A stretch of DNA of 64,000 bases, from positions 96,619-160,618 of the forward strand of contig SCUS01000053.1 of assembly GCA_004297725.1 (NCBI GenBank). The letters are read 5' to 3'. Origin of the DNA: Myxococcaceae bacterium (GTDB lineage Bacteria; Myxococcota_A; Polyangia; Polyangiales; Ga0077539). Made by a program: the position numbers and the translations under genes. This document shows, piece after piece, positions 18,864 through 26,808 of this stretch (positions within the stretch are counted from its first letter, which is position 1; each line of letters begins with the position of its first letter). The notes below the pieces were generated by a model, which saw nothing but the letters and a program-made list of their open reading frames with translations, made no database searches and was not told the origin of the DNA.

Positions 18864-19262
18864 TCAGTCGTCGTCGCCGCTGCGCACGGTGACCACCGGG
18901 CAGTGCGCCGCGCGGATGAGCTCGTTCGCAACGCTCCCGAGGAACCACCGTCGCATCGCCGACACCTGCCGCGTCGCCACGACGATGAGGTCGGCGTTGC
19001 CCTCCTCCGAGAGGTCGACCAGGGCCCTCGCGACGTCGCTGCCCAGCGCGAGCTGGCTGGTCACCCGCGGGCCCGCGTCGTCGGCCACCCTCGCGAGCGC
19101 GGCGCGGCGCTCGACCACGTTCGGGTCGTTGTCGTCGCTCGAGTCTGCGATGTGGACGATGTGGACGGTGGCCAGCAGCGGCTGCGCGAGCTCGAGCGCC
19201 CAGGAGAGGGCGTCGTCCGAGGCCTCGGTGAAGTCGTATCCCACGACGATGCGACGGATCAT
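18864..19262 (-). CDS. Universal stress protein, UspA family
   Basis: A 132-residue single-domain UspA protein: IVVGYDFTEASDDALSWALELA at the start, ADLIVVATRQ and GSVANELIRAAHCPVVTVR at the end. The usual ATP-binding pattern G-2x-G-9x-G-S/T is degenerate, since ATRQVSAMRRWFLGS replaces the Gly-rich GxxG, although the final GS is kept. It may therefore be a non-ATP-binding type. AGAGGAG lies upstream of the ATG. The gene is followed after 24 bases by an unknown gene on the same strand, so the order is hypothetical gene upstream, then UspA. Confidence 0.88.
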   Translation of the reverse strand: MIRRIVVGYDFTEASDDALSWALELAQPLLATVHIVHIADSSDDNDPNVVERRAALARVADDAGPRVTSQLALGSDVARALVDLSEEGNADLIVVATRQVSAMRRWFLGSVANELIRAAHCPVVTVRSGDDD

Positions 19263-19286
19263 TGGGTCGGCTCCTCTGTTGGGCTG

Positions 19287-20213
19287 TCAGCGTGGGTCGA
19301 GCGCGTCGAGGCAGAGCTCGACCAGCGCGGGGTGGACCTTCGCTCGTCGCGCCACCGCGGCCACGGTCGGCACCTTGCCGTTGCCCGTCGCCGCGAGCTC
19401 CGCCGCCGCCTTCGCGATGGGCCGGAACACCGACGCCCGGCGCCGCAGCACCTCCCGGGGATCGACCCGCTCGAGCACCGCGGCCTGCACCGTGAGCAGC
19501 CGGGTGACCTCGGCCTCGGAGACCGCGAGGCGCTCGGCGGCCATGCGCTTGAGCCGGCTCTTGGGCACGCGCCGGGTGGCGAACTCCTCGAGCAGCTCGC
19601 GCAGCGAGCGAAGCGCCCCGAGGTCGCTCAGCGAGACGTCGACGGCGGAGCCCACGACGAGCTCGACCCAGCGCGACGCGGCCCGCTGCCACACGCTCAC
19701 GTAGCGAGGAAGGTCGGCGTCGAAGCCCAGCGACACCCAGCGGTCGACGGACTCCTCGAGCGCCAGCCGCGAGGCGAGCTTGATCCACGGGACCGTGTCG
19801 GCCTCCGCCCCGGCCGCGTACCAGGTGGCGTGCGCGTCGGCGACGGGGCCGATGGCGGCGAGCAGCGCGTCGCGGGCGTCGGCGCACTCGTCGACCGCGC
19901 CCTTGAGCACCCATCCGAGCGCGGCGCCCTCGTCGAGCGCGGCCGAGAGCCAGGCCGAGAGCGAAGCGCCCAGCCACGCGCGCAGCGAGCGGGCGCGGTC
20001 ACCCGGGCGAGCGACGCGGGCGAGCGCGACGGCGCGGGTCGAGCGCAGCCTCGCGGGCCAGTCGGAGACCTCCCCGTCGAGCGGAACCACCGAGCGACCA
20101 CCCCCGAGCGCCTCGGCCACGCGGGCGAACTGCGGCGGCAGCTCGGAGCAGGCGAGGAGCATCTCGCCGAGGTGTTCGACGCTGAGCGCCAGGCCCTTGC
20201 CCAGCTCCTTCAT
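19287..20213 (-). CDS. Hypothetical helical protein, possible C-terminal helix-turn-helix
   Basis: A 308-residue protein without a recognised family. It is rich in Ala, Leu and Arg with amphipathic helices, and has no signal peptide or membrane segment. Near the C-terminus, VPTVAAVARRAKVHPALVELCLDAL looks like a helix-turn-helix of the kind that begins with a small residue pattern A-x3-A-x2-A-x-V, but this is weak. The start at MKELGKGLALSVEHLGEM (20213) is chosen by protein character; an upstream Met at 20264 is possible. It lies 24 bases upstream of the UspA gene and divergent from the gene at 20365. Confidence 0.55.
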   Translation of the reverse strand: MKELGKGLALSVEHLGEMLLACSELPPQFARVAEALGGGRSVVPLDGEVSDWPARLRSTRAVALARVARPGDRARSLRAWLGASLSAWLSAALDEGAALGWVLKGAVDECADARDALLAAIGPVADAHATWYAAGAEADTVPWIKLASRLALEESVDRWVSLGFDADLPRYVSVWQRAASRWVELVVGSAVDVSLSDLGALRSLRELLEEFATRRVPKSRLKRMAAERLAVSEAEVTRLLTVQAAVLERVDPREVLRRRASVFRPIAKAAAELAATGNGKVPTVAAVARRAKVHPALVELCLDALDPR

Positions 20214-20351
20214 CCGCCGCCCCTGCCTCGATGCCGTGCGCTGAACCCTCACCGTCGGCACCATAGTCCGACTCCCCTCCGGCGCAAACCCCTTCCCTCG
20301 ACCTTCGGGGCCGCCGTTGCCACGTTCTGCCGCCGCGGGGGGAAATGGCGA

Positions 20352-20357
20352 TATCCT
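20352..20357 (+). promoter_or_regulatory. -10-like hexamer TATCCT, leaderless geometry
   Basis: TATCCT is followed by 7 bases and the ATG at 20365, with no Shine-Dalgarno sequence. It marks the probable start of transcription of the 20365-22463 gene pair. Confidence 0.4.
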
Positions 20358-20364
20358 CCGCGCG

Positions 20365-21708
20365 ATGGTTCGACCGAGCGTTGGTATTCGTCCTGGAGGA
20401 GCACTGGCCCGCGTCGCCGTGGTGTCGCTCGCCGTCATGGCGGCGGACTGCAGCGTCGTCGTGGACTTCAACGACTGCACGCGCGACGCGGACTGTCCGA
20501 GCGGGGAGAGCTGCAACCCGCAGCGGCACTACTGCGAGGTGCCCGCGGTCGAGCTCTGCAACGGCGTCGACGACGACCACGACGGCGTGGGCGACGAGGC
20601 CGAGAGCTTCGGCGTGTGCGAGCCCGCGATGCGGGTCCCGGGGATGTGCCGCGACGGCGTGCTGCGCTGCCGCGGGAGCGCCCGGCTGGAGTGCGTGCGA
20701 CGCACCTCCCCGGCGAGCGCGGAGGTCTGCAACAACGGCATCGACGACGACTGCGACGGGGCGGTCGACAACCAGGCGACCTGCGTACAGAACTTCCCCC
20801 CCACGCAGAACCTGCCCATCGGCAGCGACGACCCGGCGTACGGCGAGGGCGACGACGCGCCCGCCCACACCGTCTGCCTCTCGGCCTTCGGGCTCGACAA
20901 GTACGAGGTGTCCGTCCAGGCCTACGCGACGTACCTCTCGGCGCTCGGCGCGGGCGGCGCCCGCCTGCGCGTCGGCGAGCCTCGCGCGCCCATGAACACC
21001 ACGGTGCGCTACGGCCGCTACCTCATCCTCGACGACGGCGCGACGGAGGTGCCGCTGGCCTTCATCGGCGACACGGTGACCCCGGTGACCTTCCAGCAGC
21101 GCGGGGCGCAGTGGGCTACGGCCGACGCGAGCTCGGGGCGGCTGCCGGTGGTCAACGTCACGTGGTTCGGCGCCGACCGCTACTGCCGCTGGGCGGGCAA
21201 GCACCTGCCCACGGAGGCGGAGTGGTTTCGCGCGGTGAAGGGCGCGGACTTCGGTCGTACCTACCCGTGGGGCAACGACCCGGTGACCTGCGCCCGCGCC
21301 AACATCGCCGTCGACGCCATGGGCCAGAACTGCGGCGGCCGGCTCGTCGCCTTCGACGCGCTCCCGATGGGAAGGTCGATGGAGGGCGTGTTCCACCTCT
21401 ACGGCAACGCCAACGAGTGGATGTGGGACTTCCACAACACCGACGAGATGCACACCCGCAACAACTACTACCGCTCGCTGCCGGTCGACCGCTGGTGCGC
21501 GATGTACCCCAACGGCCCCCTCGGGCCCGAGATGGGAGCCCCCATCGCCCAGGCCGCCGGCGGGCTCTACTGCCAGAACTGCCGCATGCTCCGCGGCCGC
21601 AACTACAGCTCCACCGACCTGCGCGTCGGCATCCGCCGCTGGCTCGACGGCGACCGCGGAGAGGCCGTCGGCGGGTTCCGCTGCTCCACCGGAGGGGCCG
21701 CCCGATGA
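20365..21708 (+). CDS. Lipoprotein-like sulfatase-modifying-factor (FGE-fold) protein with MopE-type metal motifs
   Basis: A 447-residue exported protein. The N-terminus is hydrophobic and ends at a Cys (VVSLAVMAADCS), suggesting a lipoprotein. Two Cys/Asp motifs follow (CNGVDDDHDGVGDEA and CNNGIDDDCDGAVDN), like the metal-binding motifs of MopE-type and many myxobacterial proteins. The C-terminal 290 residues have the FGE-sulfatase fold: PVVNVTWFGADRYCRWAGK, LPTEAEWFRAVKG, YPWGND, YGNANEWMWDF and GGFRCS. The active-site Cys region of true formylglycine-generating enzymes is replaced by LRGRNYSSTDLRVGIRR, so sulfatase activation is unlikely. A binding or scaffold role is my inference. Its stop overlaps the next start (ATGA). 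Confidence 0.8.
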   Translation: MVRPSVGIRPGGALARVAVVSLAVMAADCSVVVDFNDCTRDADCPSGESCNPQRHYCEVPAVELCNGVDDDHDGVGDEAESFGVCEPAMRVPGMCRDGVLRCRGSARLECVRRTSPASAEVCNNGIDDDCDGAVDNQATCVQNFPPTQNLPIGSDDPAYGEGDDAPAHTVCLSAFGLDKYEVSVQAYATYLSALGAGGARLRVGEPRAPMNTTVRYGRYLILDDGATEVPLAFIGDTVTPVTFQQRGAQWATADASSGRLPVVNVTWFGADRYCRWAGKHLPTEAEWFRAVKGADFGRTYPWGNDPVTCARANIAVDAMGQNCGGRLVAFDALPMGRSMEGVFHLYGNANEWMWDFHNTDEMHTRNNYYRSLPVDRWCAMYPNGPLGPEMGAPIAQAAGGLYCQNCRMLRGRNYSSTDLRVGIRRWLDGDRGEAVGGFRCSTGGAAR

Positions 21709-22463
21709 GGTCCATCTTACAAGTCAGCGTATTCTCCGCGGCGCTCCTGGGCGCCTCGCTGGCCTTCGCCCAGCCCCGCGACTCCCGCCGCGAGTTCGAC
21801 GCCCTGCTGCGCTCCGCGGTGCAGCACTACGAGTCCGGCCAGGCGCGCGAGGCCATCGTGGAGCTCGAGCGGGCCTACGCGATCCGCCCCCTCCCCCGGC
21901 TGCTCTACAACCTCGGCCGCGCCCACGAGCGCGCGGGCTCGTTCAGCACCGCGGTCGACTATTACAACCGCTTCCTGCAGACCAACCCCGACGCCGAGGC
22001 CGGGGCGATCGCCCGCGAGGCCATGGCGACCGCGCAGCGCCGAGCCGCCGAGGTGCAGCAGGCCGAGCAGGCCCGCCTGGCGGCGGAGCAGGCCGCGCAG
22101 CAGCAGGCGCTGGAGGCCGCGCGCGCGCAGGCCGCGGAGGCCGAGCGGCGGCGGGCCGAGGAGGAGCGCCGTCGGCAGCTGGCCACCGCGTCGATGCACC
22201 GTCGGCTGACCGTGCCGGTGCTGGCCACCGGGGGCGTCGCGGCGGCGGCGGCGATCGCCGGGGGCGTGCTGGGGGGCCTCGCGCTCTCGGCGCAGTCGGA
22301 CTTCAACGCCAGCCACGCGGGCAACGACCGCGCGTCGGCCTACGACCGCGGCGGCCCGCTGGCGCTCGGGGCCGACATCGCCTTCGGCACCGCCCTGGTT
22401 GCGGGCGTCGCTGCCGTGGTGCTGTACTTCACCCAGACGCCGGTGGCCGACGAGGCGCCGTAG
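21705..22463 (+). CDS. Exported TPR protein with coiled coil and C-terminal membrane segments
   Basis: A 252-residue protein: signal peptide (MRSILQVSVFSAALLGASLA, AQ), two to three TPR-like helices (LRSAVQHYESGQAREAIVEL, LLYNLGRAHERAGSFSTAVD), and a long charged coiled coil rich in Ala, Glu, Gln and Arg. Hydrophobic Gly/Ala segments follow (VPVLATGGVAAAAAIAGGVLG and TALVAGVAAVVLYFT). This layout recurs in myxobacteria next to Ser/Thr kinases. It is coupled to the upstream FGE-fold gene and followed within 40 bases by a kinase gene, so the three genes probably act together at the envelope. The precise role is unknown. Confidence 0.75.
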   Translation: MRSILQVSVFSAALLGASLAFAQPRDSRREFDALLRSAVQHYESGQAREAIVELERAYAIRPLPRLLYNLGRAHERAGSFSTAVDYYNRFLQTNPDAEAGAIAREAMATAQRRAAEVQQAEQARLAAEQAAQQQALEAARAQAAEAERRRAEEERRRQLATASMHRRLTVPVLATGGVAAAAAIAGGVLGGLALSAQSDFNASHAGNDRASAYDRGGPLALGADIAFGTALVAGVAAVVLYFTQTPVADEAP

Positions 22464-22499
22464 GCGCGCCGCTCCCTCCCCCACAGACGCCAACGTCCG

Positions 22500-24092
22500 A
22501 TGAGCAAATCCTACTCCGCCGATTTCTCCCGCTCGCTGCGCTCGGACGCGGGCGTGCCGGACATCGACGAGAGCCGCTTCGAGATCCTGGAGGAGATCGG
22601 CGTCGGGGGGATGGGCTCGGTCTACCGCGCGGTGCAGCGCTCCGTGGGGCGCTACGTGGCCGTGAAGATGCTGCTCCCGGAGCACGCCTCCAACGCCTCG
22701 GGCCTCGCGCGCTTCGTGCGGGAGGCCAACGTCATCGCGCGCCTGACGCACCCCAACATCGTCCAGCTCATCGACTTCGGGCGCGACACCCAGGGCAACC
22801 TCCTGCTCGTCATGGAGCTGCTCGAGGGCGAGCCCCTGCGCACGCTGCTCCGCCGCGAGGGTCGGCTCGCTCCCGAGCGCGCCGTGGTCATCGCGGCCCA
22901 GTGCCTCCAGGCGCTGCGCACCGCGCACGCCGCGGGGGTCATCCACCGCGACCTGAAGCCCGAGAACATCTTCGTCCACCACACCGACGACGGCGACCAC
23001 GTGAAGGTGCTCGACTTCGGGGTGGCCAAGCTCACCGAGGCAGACGCCGGAGACCCCAACCACACGGCCCAGGGTTCGCTGGTGGGCACCCTCCGCTACA
23101 TGGCCCCGGAGCAGGTCGCGGGCGAGGCGCCCGACCAGCGCATCGACGTCTACGCGATGGGCGTCACCCTCTACGAGATGCTCTCCGGCGCCCTCCCCTA
23201 CGACGGGAAAGACCGCTTCGTGCTGCTCCGGCAGATCATCGCCGAGGCCCCGATCCCGCTGCAGGCCCGCGCCCCGGACGTGCCCACGCCGCTCGCCGAG
23301 GTGGTGATGCGCGCCATCGCCAAGCAGCCCTCGGAGCGCTTCGCCAACGTCGAGGATTTCCGCCGCGCGCTGCTCCCGCTGCTCGGCGGAGAGATGTCCC
23401 GGTGGATGGTCTCGGAGAGCAGCGGCCGCTTCGGCGCCTCGGGCTCCGGGGTGGTCCCGGCGGGGGCCATGACCTCCACCGGTCGGCTGACCCCCGAGGC
23501 GTCGACCCCGATCGCGAACTCCGAGGTGCTGCGCGCGGCGATGAGCGACGCCACGCACTCGTCGCCCGGACAGCGCCCCGCGAGCCGATCGCCGCTGCTC
23601 GTCGTCGTGCTCGTCCTCGCGGCGCTCGTCGTCGGGCTCGTCGCCGCGGTCGCGCTGCGACCCCGCCCGGCCCCGCCCTCCGCGTCTCCCGCTCCGTCGC
23701 CCGCGCCCGTCGTGCCGGCGCTCGCGCCCGTCGTGGCCCCCGCGCCTCCGCCCCCCTCGGCGGCTGCTCGCATGGTCGTGGTGCAGACCACGCCCGCCGG
23801 CGCCCGGGTGACCGAGGCCTCCGGGGTCGAGCTCTGCGCCGCCACGCCCTGCGCCGTCTCGGTCCCCCTCGGCGGGACGCGGCCGGTCGTGCTCACGCTC
23901 GGAGCGACCCGGCTCCCGGTGGTGCTCGACGGCAACTCGGCCAGCGCCACCGTCGACCTCGCGCCCATCGCCCCGCCGCCCCCCGCGGCCCCGGCCGCGA
24001 CCCCCCGCTCCTCGAGCGGATCAGGCCGGCCCCGGAGCCACCGCCCCAGCGACGAGCCCGGCGGCGAGCTGCCGATGTTCCTGCCGCACTGA
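22500..24092 (+). CDS. Transmembrane Ser/Thr protein kinase
   Basis: A Hanks-type kinase of 530 residues. The cytoplasmic kinase domain is at about 28-295: Gly loop GVGGMGSVY, Lys56 in VAVKMLL, HRDLKPEN (149-156), DFG (172-174) and APEQ. A Pro/Ser/Ala linker follows, then one membrane helix (SPLLVVVLVLAALVVGLVAA, about 365-386), another Pro/Ala-rich spacer, and a C-terminal PEGA-like beta domain (MVVVQTTPAGARVTEASG). All catalytic residues are present, so it should be active. It shares direction and close spacing with the two upstream genes. PEGA tails are typical of myxobacterial kinases and probably anchor or sense at the envelope. Confidence 0.92.
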   Translation: MSKSYSADFSRSLRSDAGVPDIDESRFEILEEIGVGGMGSVYRAVQRSVGRYVAVKMLLPEHASNASGLARFVREANVIARLTHPNIVQLIDFGRDTQGNLLLVMELLEGEPLRTLLRREGRLAPERAVVIAAQCLQALRTAHAAGVIHRDLKPENIFVHHTDDGDHVKVLDFGVAKLTEADAGDPNHTAQGSLVGTLRYMAPEQVAGEAPDQRIDVYAMGVTLYEMLSGALPYDGKDRFVLLRQIIAEAPIPLQARAPDVPTPLAEVVMRAIAKQPSERFANVEDFRRALLPLLGGEMSRWMVSESSGRFGASGSGVVPAGAMTSTGRLTPEASTPIANSEVLRAAMSDATHSSPGQRPASRSPLLVVVLVLAALVVGLVAAVALRPRPAPPSASPAPSPAPVVPALAPVVAPAPPPPSAAARMVVVQTTPAGARVTEASGVELCAATPCAVSVPLGGTRPVVLTLGATRLPVVLDGNSASATVDLAPIAPPPPAAPAATPRSSSGSGRPRSHRPSDEPGGELPMFLPH

Positions 24093-24100
24093 GCGGTCGC

Positions 24101-24613
24101 TCAGCGCTGCGCGACCGAGACCCGCGTCTCCGCCCCGTCGGGTGCGCCCGAGCGGTCGAGCGCGTGGTGCAGCCTCGCATCGACCTCGTCGAAGATCTCC
24201 GGCGCGTCGACGTCCGGCCACGCCATCGACTCCGCGGCGCACATCACCGCCCGCCAGCCGCGCTGCCCGATCGCCCACGGGTCGCGAGAGAGCGCGGCGT
24301 CGAGCAGCGAGACCACCGCCTCCATCGCCAGCCAGGCGCCGCGGTCATCCTCGCGGTCGGCGCGGGTCGCCGCCGCCGCGATGTCCGCCCGCATCAGCGC
24401 CAGCGAGTCGTCCCCGACGGCTCCTGCGAGCCAGTCCTCGACCCGGTCGATCGCCTGCGCGAAGAGCTCGCGGTCGTTCACGAGCTGGTCGAGCGCCAGC
24501 CGGGTGACCGTGACGACGGCCCCGATGGCCTGGCGCTGCGTGACCCCAGGCGCGCCGTCGAGCAGCCGCCGAACCCGGCTCGCCGCCGTGCGGCGACGCT
24601 CGTGCTCAACCAT
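24101..24613 (-). CDS. Hypothetical helical protein coupled to the pilus ATPase gene
   Basis: A 170-residue soluble protein with no recognised domain. Segments such as AIGAVVTVTRLALDQLV and AWLAMEAVVSLLDAAL predict helices. Its ATG (24613) lies inside the end of the PilU-PilT-like gene (overlap 8 bases), so it is translated from the same message. Two Trp-containing segments (DPWAIGQRGWRAVMCAAESMAW) are distinctive. A role with the twitching motor is suggested only by the overlap. Confidence 0.6.
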   Translation of the reverse strand: MVEHERRRTAASRVRRLLDGAPGVTQRQAIGAVVTVTRLALDQLVNDRELFAQAIDRVEDWLAGAVGDDSLALMRADIAAAATRADREDDRGAWLAMEAVVSLLDAALSRDPWAIGQRGWRAVMCAAESMAWPDVDAPEIFDEVDARLHHALDRSGAPDGAETRVSVAQR

Positions 24614-26774
24614 CGGCGAGGCCCTTCAGGGACATCGGGTTGCGCATGTAGCGGGTCCCCTCCTCGACGGTGATGTGGCCCGCCTTCACGAGCTCGAGCA
24701 CCGCCCGGTCCATGGTGATCATGCCCTCGCGGGCGCCGGTCTCCATGGTGCTGAGGAGCTGGTGCGTCTTGCCGTCGCGGATGATGGCGCGCACCGCCGA
24801 GGTCGCGATCATCACCTCGAAGCAGGCGATGCGCCCCTTGCCGTCGGCCCGCGTGAGCAGGCGCTGCGACACCACGGCCTGCAGCGCGGCGGAGAGCTGC
24901 ACCCGCGCCTGCGCCTGCTGGTGCGGAGGAAACACGTCGACGATGCGGTCGACGGTCTGCGGCGCGTCGTTGGTGTGCAGCGTGGCGAGCACCAGGTGGC
25001 CCGTCTCCGCCGCCGTGAGCGCCGCGGAGATGGTCTCCATGTCGCGCAGCTCGCCGATGAGGATCACGTCCGGGTCCTGCCGCAGGATGAACTTGAGCGC
25101 CGCGGCGAAGCTGCGGGTGTCCGGGCCCACCTCGCGCTGCTCGACGGTGGCCATGCGGTTGTAGTGCACGAACTCGATCGGGTCTTCGATGGTGATGATG
25201 TGGCAGCTCCGCGACGAGTTGACCTGGTCGATCATCGTCGCGAGGGTGGTGCTCTTGCCCGCGCCGGTGGGGCCGGTGACCAGCACGAGCCCGTGGGGCT
25301 TGGTGGCGAGCTCGCGCACGATCGACGGCAGCCCGAGCGTCGCGGCGTCGGGGATGGAGTTGGGGATCAGCCGCAGCGCGACGGCGACGGTGCCCCGCTG
25401 GAAGTGCGCGTTGACGCGGAAGCGATGCTTGCCCGTCACGGTGAGCGCGAAGTCGAGCTCGCGGTCGATCTCGAAGCTCTCGCGCTGCGCGTGCGAGAGC
25501 AGCGAGAAGAGCAGCCGGCGCACGTCGCCCGGGGAGAGCGAGTCGACCTCCAGGCGGCGCAGCTTGCCGTGGATGCGGAAGATCGGCGCCGAGCCCACCA
25601 CGAGGTGGATGTCGCTCGCCCCGTAGCGCAGCGCGATGTTGAGCAGCGTGCGCATGTCGACGCTGCCCACCGCGGGAAGCGCGTCGTGCTCCGCCACGAA
25701 GGCCGCCGAGCCGCGCTCCATGCCCTGCGCGTTCATGCGGAACTCGTCGGGGTTGGTCGCGTACGCGGCGCCGGTCTCGTAGCTCACGGTGCCCTTCTCG
25801 TAGAGCTGCACCAGCGCCCGGTTGAAGGTCTGCATCCCGTCCGACCCCTGGAGCATCAGGTCTTCGATCTCGTCGACGCGCTGCTCCCGGATGAGCTTCC
25901 GCACCGGCGGCGTCGCGACCATCACCTCCACCGCCGCGACCCTCCCCTCGCCCTCGGCGCGCGGCACGAGGCGCTGCGAGACGATGCCCTGGAGGCAGAG
26001 CGAGAGGTCCATCGCCACCTGCTCGCGCAGGTGCTCGGGGTAGTAGCCCAGGATGCGCTGCAGGGTCTGGAGCGAGTCGATGGTGTGCACGCTGCTCAGC
26101 ACGAGGTGCCCGGTGAGGGCGGCGGAGAGCGCGACGTTCATCGTCTCCGCGTCGCGCATCTCGCCGATGACGATGACGTCCGGGCTCTCGCGCACGACGT
26201 GCCGCAGCGCCAGGGTGAAGTCGCGCGTGTCGCTCCCCACCTCGCGCTGCGTGATGAGCGCCTTCAGGTCTTCGTGCACGAACTCGATCGGGTCTTCGAG
26301 GGTGACGACGTGCTTCGCGTAGCGGGTGTTGATGTGGTGCACCATCGCCGCGAGGGTGGTGCTCTTGCCCGACCCGGTGCTGCCGGTGACCAGCACGAGC
26401 CCGCGCGGCGAGTCGGCGAGCGTGCCCACGGACTCCGGGAGGCCGAGCACGTCGAAGTCGAGCTGCCCCCCCGGGACCAGCCGGATCACCGCGCCCAGCA
26501 GGCCGCGCTGCAGATGGAAGTGCGCGCGGAAGCGCCCGAGGCCAGGGCGGCTGACGCCGACGTCGACGTCGCCCAGGCGGTCGAACGCGTCGCGCTGCGT
26601 GGGGCGCAGCACCGCGTGCATGAACTCCTTGAGCGCCTCGTGCTCGAGCGCGGCGTCGCCCAGCGTCGTGAGCGTGCCGTTGACCCGCAGCGACGGCGGC
26701 CGACCCTCCGTGAGGAACAGGTCGGACGCCTTCTCTCCCACCATCCGCTTGAGCAGTGCTTCTACGTCGGGCAT
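24606..26774 (-). CDS. Tandem fused PilU/PilT-like retraction ATPase
   Basis: A 722-residue protein with two complete type IV pilus retraction ATPase domains in one chain. Domain 1 (about 1-345) has Walker A GSTGSGKST (131-139), TLEDPIEFVH, and VIVIGEMRDAETM. Domain 2 (about 372-722) has ASDIHLVVGSAPIFRIHGKL, Walker A GPTGAGKST (501-509), TIEDPIEFVHYN, VILIGELRDMETI and the PilT-like tail SAVRAIIRDGKTHQL. PilT and PilU are normally separate proteins of about 345-380 residues that form hexamers. Fusion would fix a 1:1 ratio. Domain 1 diverges more and may play the PilU part. A short gene overlaps its 3' end. Confidence 0.93.
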   Translation of the reverse strand: MPDVEALLKRMVGEKASDLFLTEGRPPSLRVNGTLTTLGDAALEHEALKEFMHAVLRPTQRDAFDRLGDVDVGVSRPGLGRFRAHFHLQRGLLGAVIRLVPGGQLDFDVLGLPESVGTLADSPRGLVLVTGSTGSGKSTTLAAMVHHINTRYAKHVVTLEDPIEFVHEDLKALITQREVGSDTRDFTLALRHVVRESPDVIVIGEMRDAETMNVALSAALTGHLVLSSVHTIDSLQTLQRILGYYPEHLREQVAMDLSLCLQGIVSQRLVPRAEGEGRVAAVEVMVATPPVRKLIREQRVDEIEDLMLQGSDGMQTFNRALVQLYEKGTVSYETGAAYATNPDEFRMNAQGMERGSAAFVAEHDALPAVGSVDMRTLLNIALRYGASDIHLVVGSAPIFRIHGKLRRLEVDSLSPGDVRRLLFSLLSHAQRESFEIDRELDFALTVTGKHRFRVNAHFQRGTVAVALRLIPNSIPDAATLGLPSIVRELATKPHGLVLVTGPTGAGKSTTLATMIDQVNSSRSCHIITIEDPIEFVHYNRMATVEQREVGPDTRSFAAALKFILRQDPDVILIGELRDMETISAALTAAETGHLVLATLHTNDAPQTVDRIVDVFPPHQQAQARVQLSAALQAVVSQRLLTRADGKGRIACFEVMIATSAVRAIIRDGKTHQLLSTMETGAREGMITMDRAVLELVKAGHITVEEGTRYMRNPMSLKGLADG

Positions 26775-26808
26775 CTCGCGCAGACGATGCCCGTTTCGCT
26801 ACCCCGCA

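Noticed and set aside
20365..21708. Calling this a true formylglycine-generating enzyme
   Set aside because: The active-site Cys motif is absent (RGRNYSSTDLRV), so only the fold is supported.
18903..22463. An open plus-strand frame over UspA, the 19287 gene and the FGE-fold gene
   Set aside because: Only its last part is real, in the TPR gene starting at 21705. The rest is antisense or out-of-frame, with non-protein-like composition.
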